Assembly (NCBI RefSeq): GCF_010501065.1
Contig: NZ_QVMM01000006.1
Coordinates: forward strand, 62,754-126,753
Length of the DNA: 64,000 nt
Origin: Dysgonomonas sp. 216
GTDB lineage: Bacteria; Bacteroidota; Bacteroidia; Bacteroidales; Dysgonomonadaceae
Reading direction: 5' to 3'
Shown: positions 33,421-43,115 of the stretch, piece by piece
How the letters are laid out: every line of letters begins with the position of its first letter
How positions within the stretch are numbered: position 1 is the first letter of the stretch
Translations under genes and position numbers: made by a program
The notes under the pieces: model-generated
What the model saw: only the letters and a program-made list of their open reading frames with translations
Database searches by the model: none
What the model was told of the DNA's origin: nothing

Positions 33421-36033
33421 CTATTTGCCTGATACTATTTTCTTTATTTCGTTTAATTTGTTCAATGCATCAACAGGCGTCAGATTATTAACATCAAGCG
33501 ATAATATTTCGTCCCTTACCTGACTGAGTATTGGGTCGTCCAGCTGGAAAAAGCTGAGTTGAAGTCCTTCACGTTTTTCGGTTATATCCTCAATTGGGCG
33601 GCTTACATCTCCCTGTCTGTTGTTCGACTCCAATTGTTTCAGTATCGAATTTGCTCTTTTCACAATGCTTTGAGGCATGCCTGCCATTTTTGCAACATGT
33701 ATACCAAAGCTGTGTTCGCTACCTCCTTTTACCAGTTTACGTAAAAATATTACTTTGTTATCGACTTCTTTAACCGAAACGTTGTAGTTTTTTATTCGTT
33801 TGAACGATTTCTCCATTTCGTTCAGTTCGTGGTAATGTGTTGCGAAAAGGGTTTTTGCCCTAAATTTGGGGTGTTCGTGTATGTATTCTACAATAGCCCA
33901 TGCTATCGAAATTCCATCATATGTGCTTGTCCCACGCCCTAACTCATCAAATAATACAAGGCTGCGAGCCGATAAGTTATTCAGAATATCGGAAGCTTCG
34001 TTCATTTCAACCATGAAGGTCGATTCTCCGAGCGATATATTGTCAGAAGCTCCTACTCGTGTGAATATCTTGTCTACGAGCCCGATTTGAGCCGATTCGG
34101 CAGGTACAAAACAACCTGTTTGAGCCATTAGTGTAATAAGTGCCGTTTGACGTAACAAGGCAGATTTACCCGCCATATTGGGCCCTGTAATAATAATTAT
34201 TTGTTGCGAATTGCTATCTAAATGAACATCGTTTGCTATGTAAGATTCGCCTACAGGCATTTGTTTTTCTATAACAGGATGCCGTCCGCCTTTTATCGTT
34301 AATATATCCGAGTCTATAATCTCGGGACGGATATACTTGTTCTCTTTTGCAGTTTTGGCAAACGATAGCAAACAATCGGTTCGGGCTATCAGGTTTGCAT
34401 TCAGTTGTATGGTTGGGATGTAATCGACAAGGCTTGTAACCAGATCGTTAAATATGGTTGTTTCTAAAGCCAATATCTTTTCTTCTGCTCCCAGAATCTT
34501 CTCTTCGTATTCCTTAAGTTCTTGAGTTATATAGCGCTCGGCATTAACCAGTGTTTGTTTACGTATCCATTCTGCCGGAACTTTGTCTTTATGTGTATTT
34601 CTTACTTCGATGTAATATCCAAATACATTATTGAAGCTTATCTTTAACGATGTGATTCCCGTTGCTTCAATTTCCCTTTGTTGTATCTGTAACAAATAGT
34701 CTTTACCCGAATAGGCTATTTGGCGAAGCTTGTCCAGCTCTTCATTCACCCCTTCGCGAATAACGCCTCCCCTGTTTATCATTGTTGGAGGGTCGTGGTT
34801 AATTTCTGCATTTATTTTATTGCGAATAACGGGGCATGGGTTCAGCTTTTCTCCAATCTCCTTTAAGCTAGGTTCGTCCGATGCCAGAAAAGCATTTCGT
34901 ATAGGTTCAATGGCATTAAGTGCAATTTTGAGTTGTACAACTTCTCTGGGATTTATGCGGTTGACAGCAACCTTCGAAATGATACGTTCCAGATCGCCGA
35001 TAAGCGAGAGTTGTTCTTCCAGTAATTGCTTTAGTTCTACATCCTTGAAAAAATATTCGACAGCCGATAGCCTGTCGTTTATAGGTTTTACTTCTTTCAA
35101 AGGAAAAACCAGCCAACGGCGAAGCATACGTGCTCCCATAGGCGATACAGTGCGGTCTATTATGTCGAGCAAGCTTTTACCTCCCTCATTCATTGTCGAA
35201 ATAAGCTCCAGGCTGCGCACGGTAAATTTGTCGAGCCTTACATATCTGTCTTCTTCTATACGTGAGAGAGTTGTTATATGTCCTATCTGATGATGCTGGG
35301 TGATGTCGAGATAATGAAGGATTGTTCCGGCAGCAATAACTCCGTTTGTCAAATGGCTTACACCAAAACCCTTTAGGTTTTTAGTCTCGAAATGTTTTAA
35401 TAAACGGTCGTTTGCCGCATCGCTTGTGAATACCCAGTCGTCAAGCTCGAAAATAAAGAAGCGGCTTCCAAAGTTTTCCTCAAAATCTTTTCTTTTACCT
35501 CGTTCGATAAGAACTTCTTTAGGCGAAAAGTTAGCCAGTAGTTTGTCTATATATTCGCGGGTACCTTCTGTTGTCAAAAACTCTCCTGTCGATATGTCGA
35601 GTAAGGCTATACCGTACGAATTTTTATACCGGTGTATAGCACAAAGAAAGTTGTTTTCTTTATGGTTTAGTATGTTGTCATTAATTGATACTCCGGGTGT
35701 AACTAGCTCGGTTACGCCTCTTTTTACCAGTTTGGTAGTTTGTTTAGGGTCCTCTAGTTGGTCGCAGATGGCAACTCTTCGTCCGGCTCTTACCAGTTTA
35801 GGTAAATATGTATCGAGGGCATGATGTGGAAAACCTGCCAACTCAATGTACTGAGCCGAACCATTGGCTCGTCTGGTAAGGGTTATCCCCAATATTTCGG
35901 AGGCATCAATGGCATCTTGCGAGAATGTTTCGTAAAAATCTCCTACCCTGAAAAGCAATATTGCATCGGGATGTTTTTCTTTTATCTCGTTGAATTGCTT
36001 CATCATTGGGGTTTCCACTATCTTTTTTGCCAC
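33421..36033 (-). CDS. mutS: DNA mismatch repair protein MutS
   Basis: The 870-residue protein is a full-length MutS. The N-terminal mismatch-binding domain contains [10 protein letters not shown] (Phe-X-Glu follows the pattern of the mismatch wedge), and the C-terminal ABC ATPase has GPNMAGKS near residue 617 and [19 protein letters not shown]. It recognises mispairs and recruits MutL. The start is a GTG at 36033-36031 (GTG GCA AAA AAG); a stop codon lies in frame a few codons upstream. TACCTTTG at 36072-36065 gives a short leader. mutL is encoded ~21 kb away within the same repeat-bounded segment. Confidence 0.96.
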   Translation of the reverse strand: MAKKIVETPMMKQFNEIKEKHPDAILLFRVGDFYETFSQDAIDASEILGITLTRRANGSAQYIELAGFPHHALDTYLPKLVRAGRRVAICDQLEDPKQTTKLVKRGVTELVTPGVSINDNILNHKENNFLCAIHRYKNSYGIALLDISTGEFLTTEGTREYIDKLLANFSPKEVLIERGKRKDFEENFGSRFFIFELDDWVFTSDAANDRLLKHFETKNLKGFGVSHLTNGVIAAGTILHYLDITQHHQIGHITTLSRIEEDRYVRLDKFTVRSLELISTMNEGGKSLLDIIDRTVSPMGARMLRRWLVFPLKEVKPINDRLSAVEYFFKDVELKQLLEEQLSLIGDLERIISKVAVNRINPREVVQLKIALNAIEPIRNAFLASDEPSLKEIGEKLNPCPVIRNKINAEINHDPPTMINRGGVIREGVNEELDKLRQIAYSGKDYLLQIQQREIEATGITSLKISFNNVFGYYIEVRNTHKDKVPAEWIRKQTLVNAERYITQELKEYEEKILGAEEKILALETTIFNDLVTSLVDYIPTIQLNANLIARTDCLLSFAKTAKENKYIRPEIIDSDILTIKGGRHPVIEKQMPVGESYIANDVHLDSNSQQIIIITGPNMAGKSALLRQTALITLMAQTGCFVPAESAQIGLVDKIFTRVGASDNISLGESTFMVEMNEASDILNNLSARSLVLFDELGRGTSTYDGISIAWAIVEYIHEHPKFRAKTLFATHYHELNEMEKSFKRIKNYNVSVKEVDNKVIFLRKLVKGGSEHSFGIHVAKMAGMPQSIVKRANSILKQLESNNRQGDVSRPIEDITEKREGLQLSFFQLDDPILSQVRDEILSLDVNNLTPVDALNKLNEIKKIVSGK

Positions 36034-36349
36034 AATTTTTTAGGTATAAAATTAGTATGAGAAACAAAGGTATGAAAAAATCCCTTAAACTTGTATTGTT
36101 AAATTTGCCGTTGATTTAACTTTTTAAGGTATTGAACATGGTATGGAAATTAATCGATGAGAAATATAATACAGTTAGCACAATTTATTTTGTAATTTGC
36201 AGTTTAATAAGTAAATAATAATTAATTTCGCAACAATTAAAAAAGGACTTATTCCTTTTGTTTATTTTGTGAAAGAGGGTAAGCTTGCTTAGTGAATAAA
36301 GTAATGAGGCTGAGCACAAATGGTGATAACCTTGAATTGGATTTTGTTA
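36034..36349. other. Intergenic region between divergent mutS and porP
   Basis: These 316 AT-rich bases contain the mutS -7 element near the left end. No gene is apparent. Toward porP, two near-matches to the -7 motif occur (TTTATTTTG at about 36187 and 36260), each one base short of the TAnnTTTG spacing, so the porP promoter is uncertain. Confidence 0.5.
36065..36072 (-). promoter_or_regulatory. -7 element of mutS
   Basis: The minus strand reads TACCTTTG, an exact TAnnTTTG match, 31 bases upstream of the GTG start. Confidence 0.55.
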
Positions 36350-37288
36350 ATGAACTTGAGATACTTTCTGATAATAATACTTTTGGTAATATGCGCTACT
36401 TCTGCTTATGGGCAGTGGGATCCGCAAATAAGCCAATATTGGAGAGTGAAGACGTTTTTTAATCCGGCTTTTGCAGGCGAAACAGAAAATATACAAATGA
36501 CAGGTTTGTATCGTATGCAATGGTTGGGTGTGGAGAATGCGCCTAAAACTCTTATTATATCAGGGGATATGCCATTTAAATTTTTAGGGAGGGTTCATGG
36601 TGTTGGTCTGCTTATGATGAATGAATCGATAGGATTATATTCGAATTCTCAAATGGCAGGACAATATGCCTATAAGAAAAAGTTTAAAAAGAACACTTTA
36701 AATATTGGTGCACAAATAGGATTAACGCGAATTGGTTTTGATGCCGATGGTATAAAGGATGTCTGGACAGACGAAAATGATGAAGCCAAACCTACAATGA
36801 GTGAGCAGGCTTCGGTTTTTGATGCTAATATTGGTGTGTCGTGGATTGCTCCTAACTACTATGCCGGAATATCGGTAACACATATAATGGAGCCTTCTTA
36901 CGAATTAAATGAAACATATTCATCTTTTATAAACAGGGCATATTATTTAACTGCGGGATACAATATTCAGCTACGAAATCCGTTGATAGAATTACAGCCT
37001 TCGGTTTTAGTGAAATCCGATGTTGTGTTTACTCAATTTGACTTTACCGGGCGAATTGTGTACAATAAAATGTTTAATGGCGGTATTTCTTGGAGAAAAG
37101 ACGACGGGTTCGTATTTTTGCTGGGAATAAAATATAAAGGTTTTGATGCGGGGTATGCATACGACCTGTCAAACTCGGGGATGTCAAGCGGAACAAGTGG
37201 CAGCCACGAGCTTTTTGTTCGTTATTCGATGCCGATTAAACTAAACAAAACTCAGAGGAACAGCCATAAAAGTATCAGGTTATTATAG
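36350..37288 (+). CDS. porP: PorP/SprF-family outer-membrane protein of the type IX secretion system
   Basis: The 312-residue protein has a signal peptide (about 1-22, CATSAYGQ) and the PorP/SprF hallmark start of the mature part, WDPQISQYWRVKTFFNPAFA, followed by beta-barrel strands. PorP/SprF proteins anchor T9SS cargo or the trans-envelope core at the outer membrane. It is the first gene of the porP-porK-porL-porM-porN block. The ATG at 36350 is chosen over one at 36320, which adds residues before the signal peptide. The gap to porK is 85 bases. Confidence 0.92.
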   Translation: MNLRYFLIIILLVICATSAYGQWDPQISQYWRVKTFFNPAFAGETENIQMTGLYRMQWLGVENAPKTLIISGDMPFKFLGRVHGVGLLMMNESIGLYSNSQMAGQYAYKKKFKKNTLNIGAQIGLTRIGFDADGIKDVWTDENDEAKPTMSEQASVFDANIGVSWIAPNYYAGISVTHIMEPSYELNETYSSFINRAYYLTAGYNIQLRNPLIELQPSVLVKSDVVFTQFDFTGRIVYNKMFNGGISWRKDDGFVFLLGIKYKGFDAGYAYDLSNSGMSSGTSGSHELFVRYSMPIKLNKTQRNSHKSIRLL

Positions 37289-37373
37289 ACAGATATTTGT
37301 TTGAAGTGGCTTTTATTATTATATTTTGAAATGAAAAAGGGTTGAAGAACCCAAATACTGATAGAAAAGTAAT

Positions 37374-38798
37374 ATGAAGAAATTATTTTTTGCACTCGTA
37401 ACTTCCGTTGTATTGTTAACTTCCTGTGGTAAACCTCAGGGGGGATCTGTAGGCGGTGAATTAGTTGGGCTTGGCGGTTCGTCATGGGCCGAACCGAATC
37501 CATATGGGATGGTTCTTGTTTCAAGGGGTGCTTATGAAATGGGCCCGGCAGACAGCGACTCGCTTTGGGGTATTCAGGCTTCGGCAAAAGGTGTATCTGT
37601 TGATGCTTTTTGGATGGATGATACTGAAATAACAAACTCCGAGTATCGCCAGTTTGTATATTGGGTAAGGGATTCTATTATCCGTGAACGTTTGGCCGAT
37701 CCGGCCTACGGTGGAGATGAAACCTTTAAAATAACAGAAGACCGTTATGGCGATCCTGTAAAGCCGTACTTGAACTGGAAGAAAGTAATTCCGTTTAAGC
37801 GCCCTACCGAAGATGAAGAAAGGGCTATTCTTAGCGTTACAGCCGTGCATCCGATTACAGGTCAGCGGGGAATAGATGCTGCTCAAATGAATTTCAGATA
37901 CGATTGGTACGATCATACGGAGGCTGCTAAGCGCAGGAATCGTTTGAATCCGGTGGAGAGGGTGCTAAATACTGATATAACGGTTAACCCTAACGAAATA
38001 ATAATGATTTCGAAAGACACCGCTTACATTGATGAAGAAGGACGTATAATAAATCAAACTATAACCCGTCCGCTAAGTACACTGTTCGATTTTTATCACA
38101 GTCACATTGTGAATATATATCCCGATACAACAGTATGGGTGAACGATTTTAATAATGCTTATAACGAACCGTATATGCGGATGTATTTTTCACATCCCGG
38201 ATATAACGATTATCCTGTTGTGGGGGTTACATGGGAACAAGCTACGGCATTCTGTAACTGGCGGACAATTTTCTATCGTATGGGAATGGGGCCACGTTCG
38301 CGCGATATAGAGCCATTTAGACTGCCAACAGAAGGGGAGTGGGAATTTGCTGCGCGTAATGGAAAGACCGAAAATAAATATCCATGGGATTCGGAGGGTA
38401 CTGTTACCGATAAAGGGTGTTTCATGGCAAACTTTAAACCGGGTGATGGAGATTATACTCAGGATGGAGAACTGATAACTTCGCGTGTAGCCAGTTATAA
38501 CCCGAACCGCTACGGTTTGTATGATATGGCGGGTAATGTATCGGAATGGACATCTACTACATACGTAGAGTCGGGTAATGCTGTTGTTAATGACTTGAAT
38601 CCTGAATACGGCTATAATGCAGCTAAGGAAGATCCATACGCCGATAAGAAAAAAGTTATAAAAGGCGGTTCGTGGAAAGATGTCGGAATGTTCATACGTG
38701 GCGACATGCGTGACTTTGAATATCAGAACCAACCTCGTTCGTATATCGGATTCCGTTGTGTAAGAACCCAGATCGGGACATCTAAATCAAGAAGATAA
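37374..38798 (+). CDS. porK: Type IX secretion lipoprotein PorK/GldK
   Basis: The 474-residue lipoprotein has lipobox LTSC (Cys 18) and a formylglycine-generating-enzyme-like fold: GAYEMGPAD, FWMDDTEITNSEYRQFVYW and FRLPTEGEWEFAARNG, with a C-terminal IKGGSWKD-MF and YIGFRCVRT. In T9SS, PorK and PorN form the large periplasmic ring attached to the outer membrane. The FGE fold is structural here, as in GldK. It lies in a run with porL (48-base gap), porM and porN. Confidence 0.96.
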   Translation: MKKLFFALVTSVVLLTSCGKPQGGSVGGELVGLGGSSWAEPNPYGMVLVSRGAYEMGPADSDSLWGIQASAKGVSVDAFWMDDTEITNSEYRQFVYWVRDSIIRERLADPAYGGDETFKITEDRYGDPVKPYLNWKKVIPFKRPTEDEERAILSVTAVHPITGQRGIDAAQMNFRYDWYDHTEAAKRRNRLNPVERVLNTDITVNPNEIIMISKDTAYIDEEGRIINQTITRPLSTLFDFYHSHIVNIYPDTTVWVNDFNNAYNEPYMRMYFSHPGYNDYPVVGVTWEQATAFCNWRTIFYRMGMGPRSRDIEPFRLPTEGEWEFAARNGKTENKYPWDSEGTVTDKGCFMANFKPGDGDYTQDGELITSRVASYNPNRYGLYDMAGNVSEWTSTTYVESGNAVVNDLNPEYGYNAAKEDPYADKKKVIKGGSWKDVGMFIRGDMRDFEYQNQPRSYIGFRCVRTQIGTSKSRR

Positions 38799-38846
38799 TT
38801 ATTGTTAGATCGATTTATAAATTACAAATAAAAGACTCAAGAAATC

Positions 38847-39797
38847 ATGGGTAAAAAATATAGAAGATATAAAAATGCTATAGAAAAATATCTGTCGAGC
38901 GAAAAAGGCAGTCTGTTATTTCACAGGGCATATAGTTTTGGTGCGGCTATTGTTATTATCGGAGCCTTGTTTAAGATAAATCATTATGCTTACGGAACAG
39001 AGATATTAGCAATCGGTCTTATTACAGAGGCTGTTATATTCTTTTTGTCAGGTTTCGACAGACCGGCCAAAGATTACAAATGGGAAGAAGTTTACCCGGT
39101 GTTGGCTAACGAAGCAAGCAGTCGTGATAGTCTGACGGACGAGGAAAAGCAGGAGAATGAGCAACCTGTTGGAGGTAAGCGAGGTTATGCCGGTGGTGGA
39201 GGCGCTGTTATTATAGGTGGCGGAGGCGCATCTTCGTCATCAGCGGCTGTTTCCGGTGGAGTTTCTGTATCGGGTGGTGGAGTTGTTGGCGGCATTGTAA
39301 GTGATATGTCAGGGGCAGTTGATGCATCTGAAAAATATGCCGAACAATTAGGCAAAGCTTCGGAGAATATGGAAAAATTTGCCGAAATAACCAATTCGTT
39401 AGCCGAAATGTCGAATGCTCTTCTTTCATCCTTCCAGAGCATTAATGATAATTCGGAAGGATTGGGTAATAATACTAAGGGATATATTTCACAAATGGAA
39501 AGTCTTAACCGCAATATCTCAGGGTTGAATACTATTTACGAAATACAGCTAAAGGGTGTTAGTGGGCAGATAAATACCATAGAGCAAATTAATGCAGGTC
39601 TTGATCGCATTAAACGTTTGTACGATGGTTCATTGTCCGATAGTGCGATTTTTAAGAACGAAACCGAAAAGATGGCACAACAGTTGGCCGAGCTTAATAG
39701 GGTGTATGCTCGTCTGTTACAGGCTATGACTGTTAATATGAACATGAGTATGGGAGGTGGTTTTATGAATCCGACTCCGGAACAAGAAGATAAATAA
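38847..39797 (+). CDS. porL: Type IX secretion motor protein PorL/GldL
   Basis: The 316-residue protein has two N-terminal transmembrane helices (about 29-45 and 52-69) and the conserved Glu 61 in the second, in GLITEAVIFFLSGFDRPAKD. With PorM it forms the proton-driven motor in the inner membrane. A cytoplasmic coiled-coil region follows (about 165-300). Between them lies a Gly/Ser/Ala-rich stretch (about 112-155, e.g. GGGGAVIIGGGGASSSS) that looks like a flexible hinge. It precedes porM by 25 bases. Confidence 0.95.
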   Translation: MGKKYRRYKNAIEKYLSSEKGSLLFHRAYSFGAAIVIIGALFKINHYAYGTEILAIGLITEAVIFFLSGFDRPAKDYKWEEVYPVLANEASSRDSLTDEEKQENEQPVGGKRGYAGGGGAVIIGGGGASSSSAAVSGGVSVSGGGVVGGIVSDMSGAVDASEKYAEQLGKASENMEKFAEITNSLAEMSNALLSSFQSINDNSEGLGNNTKGYISQMESLNRNISGLNTIYEIQLKGVSGQINTIEQINAGLDRIKRLYDGSLSDSAIFKNETEKMAQQLAELNRVYARLLQAMTVNMNMSMGGGFMNPTPEQEDK

Positions 39798-39822
39798 AAT
39801 ATTCGTTTTATAACAATATAGA

Positions 39823-41382
39823 ATGGCAACAAACAATCCAAATTCTCCAAGGCAGAAGATGATAAACCTCATGTATCTGGTGTTTATCGCAATGCTGGCT
39901 CTCAACGTATCGTCAGAGGTGCTTGATGGTTTCGACTTGGTAGAAGAAGGCCTGCAACAAACAATAAAAAGTAGCGACGGTCAGAATGATATTCTTGTTA
40001 ACCGTATGCAAGAATTATATACCCAGAATCCTGTTAAGACCGAAGAATGGCATTCAATGGCAATGACTTTCAAGCATCGTTCTGACTCATTGTATAATCA
40101 CATTCAGGACTTGAAAGAGCGGATCGTGAAATATGCTGATGGTAAGCATGGAGATGTGAATAATATAAAGAGTAAAGAGAGTCTTGATGCGGCTTCGTAT
40201 GTTATGTTATCCCCTCTCGAAAAAAGAGGGAGCAAACTGAAAGAAGCAATAGATTCATATCGTGGATATGCGGTATCTATGGTTAGCGGTACACGTAAAG
40301 AGCATGTAGAGGATAGGCTGAATACAAATATATCGAAAAGGGTAGATGCCGGAAATAAAAACTGGGAACAGGTATTATTTGAGCAAATGCCAACTTCGGC
40401 AGCGGTTACGCTGTTAACGAAGCTTCAGAGCGATATTCGTGCTGTTGAAGGTGATGTTCTTGGCGAATTAGTTGGTAATATTGGCGCAGATGATTACCGT
40501 GTGAATAGTTTGGAAGCTTATGTTGTTCCTGAATCAAGATTCGTAACACGAGGAAGCGCATATAGGGGACAAATCATTCTTGCGGGTATTGATACAACTA
40601 AACGTCCGCGTATAGAACCAACGAGCGGAACAGTGAATGAGGATGGTTCATTTTCCATTCCTGCTTCGGGGGTAGGGGAACGTAAGTTTACAGGAAAAAT
40701 GTTTCTGTCTCGTCCAGGTAAAGAAGAATTTGAAGTTCCTTTTTCGTCCGATTATATGGTTATAGAGCCAATGGCTACAGTAGCTCCCCGTTTAATGAAT
40801 GTGTTATATGCAGGTTATAGTAATGAAATAGATATTTCTGTTCCGGGAGTGCCTAACAACAGAATAAGGGCTTCGGTAGCGAATGGAAGCGGTCAACTAG
40901 AGGCGAGAGGAAATTATTGGATTGCCCGTCCTTCGAAGGTAGGGCAGGAAATGATAGTTTCGGTAACTGCCGATTTTGGAAATGGACGCTATATAGAAGT
41001 AGCTAAAAAGCCTTTCCAAGTACGTAAGTTACCCGATCCAACTCCGTACATTGAGTATGCCGATGCTAATGGAACCCCCAACAGATTTAAAGGCGGACGA
41101 ATAAATAAAACAGTTATTGTTAATGCACCGGGAATAAAGGCTGCGATGGATGATGGTGTTCTTAATATCCAGTTTCAGGTACTTCGCTTTACAGTTGTGT
41201 TTACCGATGGTATGAACTCAATAAGGGAGAATTCGGATGGTGCTAATTTTTCTGACAGGCAAAAAAATCAGATAAGGCGGCTAACCAAAGGACGTTCATT
41301 CTTTATAACCGATGTAAAAGTAAAAGGTCCCGATGGTATGGAGCGAGATTTGTCCTCTGCTATGGAAGTACGTATAAATTAA
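39823..41382 (+). CDS. porM: Type IX secretion motor/shaft protein PorM/GldM
   Basis: The 519-residue protein has the typical GldM N-terminus NSPRQKMINLMYLVFIAMLA with one transmembrane helix (about 14-32), followed by a long periplasmic region of four beta-rich domains (e.g. VVPESRFVTRGSAYRGQIIL). The N-terminal helix pairs with PorL in the motor and the periplasmic shaft contacts the PorKN ring. The length matches the family (~513-520). It follows porL and precedes porN by 33 bases. Confidence 0.96.
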   Translation: MATNNPNSPRQKMINLMYLVFIAMLALNVSSEVLDGFDLVEEGLQQTIKSSDGQNDILVNRMQELYTQNPVKTEEWHSMAMTFKHRSDSLYNHIQDLKERIVKYADGKHGDVNNIKSKESLDAASYVMLSPLEKRGSKLKEAIDSYRGYAVSMVSGTRKEHVEDRLNTNISKRVDAGNKNWEQVLFEQMPTSAAVTLLTKLQSDIRAVEGDVLGELVGNIGADDYRVNSLEAYVVPESRFVTRGSAYRGQIILAGIDTTKRPRIEPTSGTVNEDGSFSIPASGVGERKFTGKMFLSRPGKEEFEVPFSSDYMVIEPMATVAPRLMNVLYAGYSNEIDISVPGVPNNRIRASVANGSGQLEARGNYWIARPSKVGQEMIVSVTADFGNGRYIEVAKKPFQVRKLPDPTPYIEYADANGTPNRFKGGRINKTVIVNAPGIKAAMDDGVLNIQFQVLRFTVVFTDGMNSIRENSDGANFSDRQKNQIRRLTKGRSFFITDVKVKGPDGMERDLSSAMEVRIN

Positions 41383-41415
41383 AAGAAAGCAAATTCTAAT
41401 TAGGAATTTTAAGAT

Positions 41416-42504
41416 ATGAAACGATTATTTTTATCAATAACAATAATTCTAGCCGGAGTTCTCTTTGTTGGGGAGTTGTCGGCTCAAGAGTCTTCGGTTC
41501 GCGACAGAATTGCCCGCAGGCAGCAGGTAGAAAAAAATAAACAATCGATACCTCAACTGACTGTTCGTGCAAATAATCGGAATCAATCGCAAACTCAGGA
41601 AATAGCGAATGCTCCATGGGTTCGTGAAATTTATCGTTTCCTTGATCTGAATAAGGAGAAAAACGCATCGTTATATTATCCGGTAACGCCAATTGGTGAT
41701 AGGATGAATTTATTTACGATGATGTTCAGATTATTGTCGAATAATGAGATTACAGCGTATGAGTTTCCTATCGATAGAGTAGAAACATTCTCGGATGCCG
41801 ATAAGTTGAATTTTAAGGATCTGCTCGATCGTTTTGGAATAATGTATACCGAAGAAAATGGCGTATATTCTATCGAAGATGCGGATGTACCGAGTAATGA
41901 GGTTACAGGTTATTATGTGAAAGAAGCTTGGTATTTCGATAAATCGAATTCTGTTGTGGATATTAAAATATTGGCTATTTGTCCTGTTATTTTTTCGCAA
42001 GGCGATTTTGAAGCAGAGACTACCCGTTATCCCCTGTTTTGGTTGCCATATGAAGAAATTCGGCCATATGCCGCCCGTATGCCTATAATGTTGTCGAATC
42101 TGAACAATGCATCGAATCAGACTATCGACGATTTCTTCCGTAAACGATCTTTCGAAGGCGATATATACAAGACAACGAACATGAAAAACCTTACTTTAGC
42201 CCAAACGGTTAATTCAGGTAATGGAATGGACGAAATTGCTCCTATTGTACAAGATTCGCTTTTGAAAAAAGAACAAGCTAAGATAGAAGGACAGCTAAAA
42301 CAATTTAAAACAAATCTTTGGGCTGTTGAAGAACCTGCTCCTAAAGTGAAAGACTCGAAAAAGAGCGACGAGAAAAAAGAAGACGAATCGGGAGAGAAAA
42401 GTGATTCGGACGAAAAAGTGCGAACCAATGAGGTTAAACAAGAGAAATCGTCATCTTCTTCAAAATCAGCACCGGTTCGAAGTATGAGAGGACGCAGAAG
42501 ATAA
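41416..42504 (+). CDS. porN: Type IX secretion protein PorN/GldN
   Basis: The 362-residue protein has a signal peptide (about 1-23, GELSAQ) and the GldN-type domain PWVREIYRFLDLNKEKNASL followed by FPIDRVETFSDADKLNFKDL-like sequence. PorN forms the periplasmic ring with PorK. The C-terminus (about 310-362) is charged and low-complexity (KKSDEKKEDESGEKSDSDE), which differs from the shorter tails I recall for GldN. It is followed by rdgB after 21 bases. Confidence 0.94.
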   Translation: MKRLFLSITIILAGVLFVGELSAQESSVRDRIARRQQVEKNKQSIPQLTVRANNRNQSQTQEIANAPWVREIYRFLDLNKEKNASLYYPVTPIGDRMNLFTMMFRLLSNNEITAYEFPIDRVETFSDADKLNFKDLLDRFGIMYTEENGVYSIEDADVPSNEVTGYYVKEAWYFDKSNSVVDIKILAICPVIFSQGDFEAETTRYPLFWLPYEEIRPYAARMPIMLSNLNNASNQTIDDFFRKRSFEGDIYKTTNMKNLTLAQTVNSGNGMDEIAPIVQDSLLKKEQAKIEGQLKQFKTNLWAVEEPAPKVKDSKKSDEKKEDESGEKSDSDEKVRTNEVKQEKSSSSSKSAPVRSMRGRRR

Positions 42505-42525
42505 AGCAAGTTAGAATTGATTAAT

Positions 42526-43104
42526 ATGAAAAGACTTGTTTTTTCGACAAACAATGCGCATAAACTGGAAGAAGTAAGTGCAATTCTGGGTAATGATTTC
42601 GAGGTGTTAGGATTGAGGGATATAGGAATAAACGAAGATATACCCGAAACAGGTAAAACACTTGAAGAAAATGCTTTTATCAAGGCCTCTTATATTTATG
42701 AGAAGAAAAAGTGTGATTGTTTTGCCGATGATACAGGACTTGAGGTTGAAGCATTGGATAATGCTCCGGGAGTGTATTCGGCAAGATATGCAGGAGAGCA
42801 ATGTTGTGCAAAAGATAATGTAGAGAAGCTTTTGTCGGAACTTGAGGGTGTTGAAAACCGCAAGGCTCGTTTCCGCACGGTAATAGCAGCAATTATAGAC
42901 GGAAAAAAGTATTCTTTTGAGGGAATTATAAAGGGAGTTATTATTAATACCCCTAAAGGAGAAGCCGGATTCGGATACGATCCTGTATTTATGCCCGATG
43001 GCTACGATAAAACATTTGCCGAATTAGGTAACGATATAAAAAACAAGATAAGCCATAGGGCGTTGGCTGTAAAAGAATTAGATACCTTTCTTAAAAACAG
43101 ATAG
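42526..43104 (+). CDS. rdgB: XTP/dITP pyrophosphatase (RdgB/HAM1)
   Basis: The 192-residue protein has the HAM1 signatures [17 protein letters not shown] at the N-terminus, [20 protein letters not shown] in the middle, and [20 protein letters not shown] near the end. It hydrolyses non-canonical purine triphosphates (ITP, XTP, dITP) to keep them out of DNA and RNA. The ATG at 42526 is preferred over a TTG at 42517. It lies between porN and porW on the same strand (21 bases from porN, 11 to porW), so it is probably co-transcribed with the T9SS genes; no functional link is known. Confidence 0.95.
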   Translation: MKRLVFSTNNAHKLEEVSAILGNDFEVLGLRDIGINEDIPETGKTLEENAFIKASYIYEKKKCDCFADDTGLEVEALDNAPGVYSARYAGEQCCAKDNVEKLLSELEGVENRKARFRTVIAAIIDGKKYSFEGIIKGVIINTPKGEAGFGYDPVFMPDGYDKTFAELGNDIKNKISHRALAVKELDTFLKNR

Positions 43105-43115
43105 ATATTTGCAAG

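Noticed and set aside
34730-35290. Ser-rich open frame on the plus strand inside mutS
   Set aside because: Antisense to mutS, low-complexity Ser/Arg composition, no promoter or ribosome-binding site.
37374-38798. GldK/PorK as a sulfatase-maturing enzyme
   Set aside because: It has the formylglycine-generating-enzyme fold, but is a lipoprotein in the porKLMN run, which fits PorK; the fold is known to be structural there.
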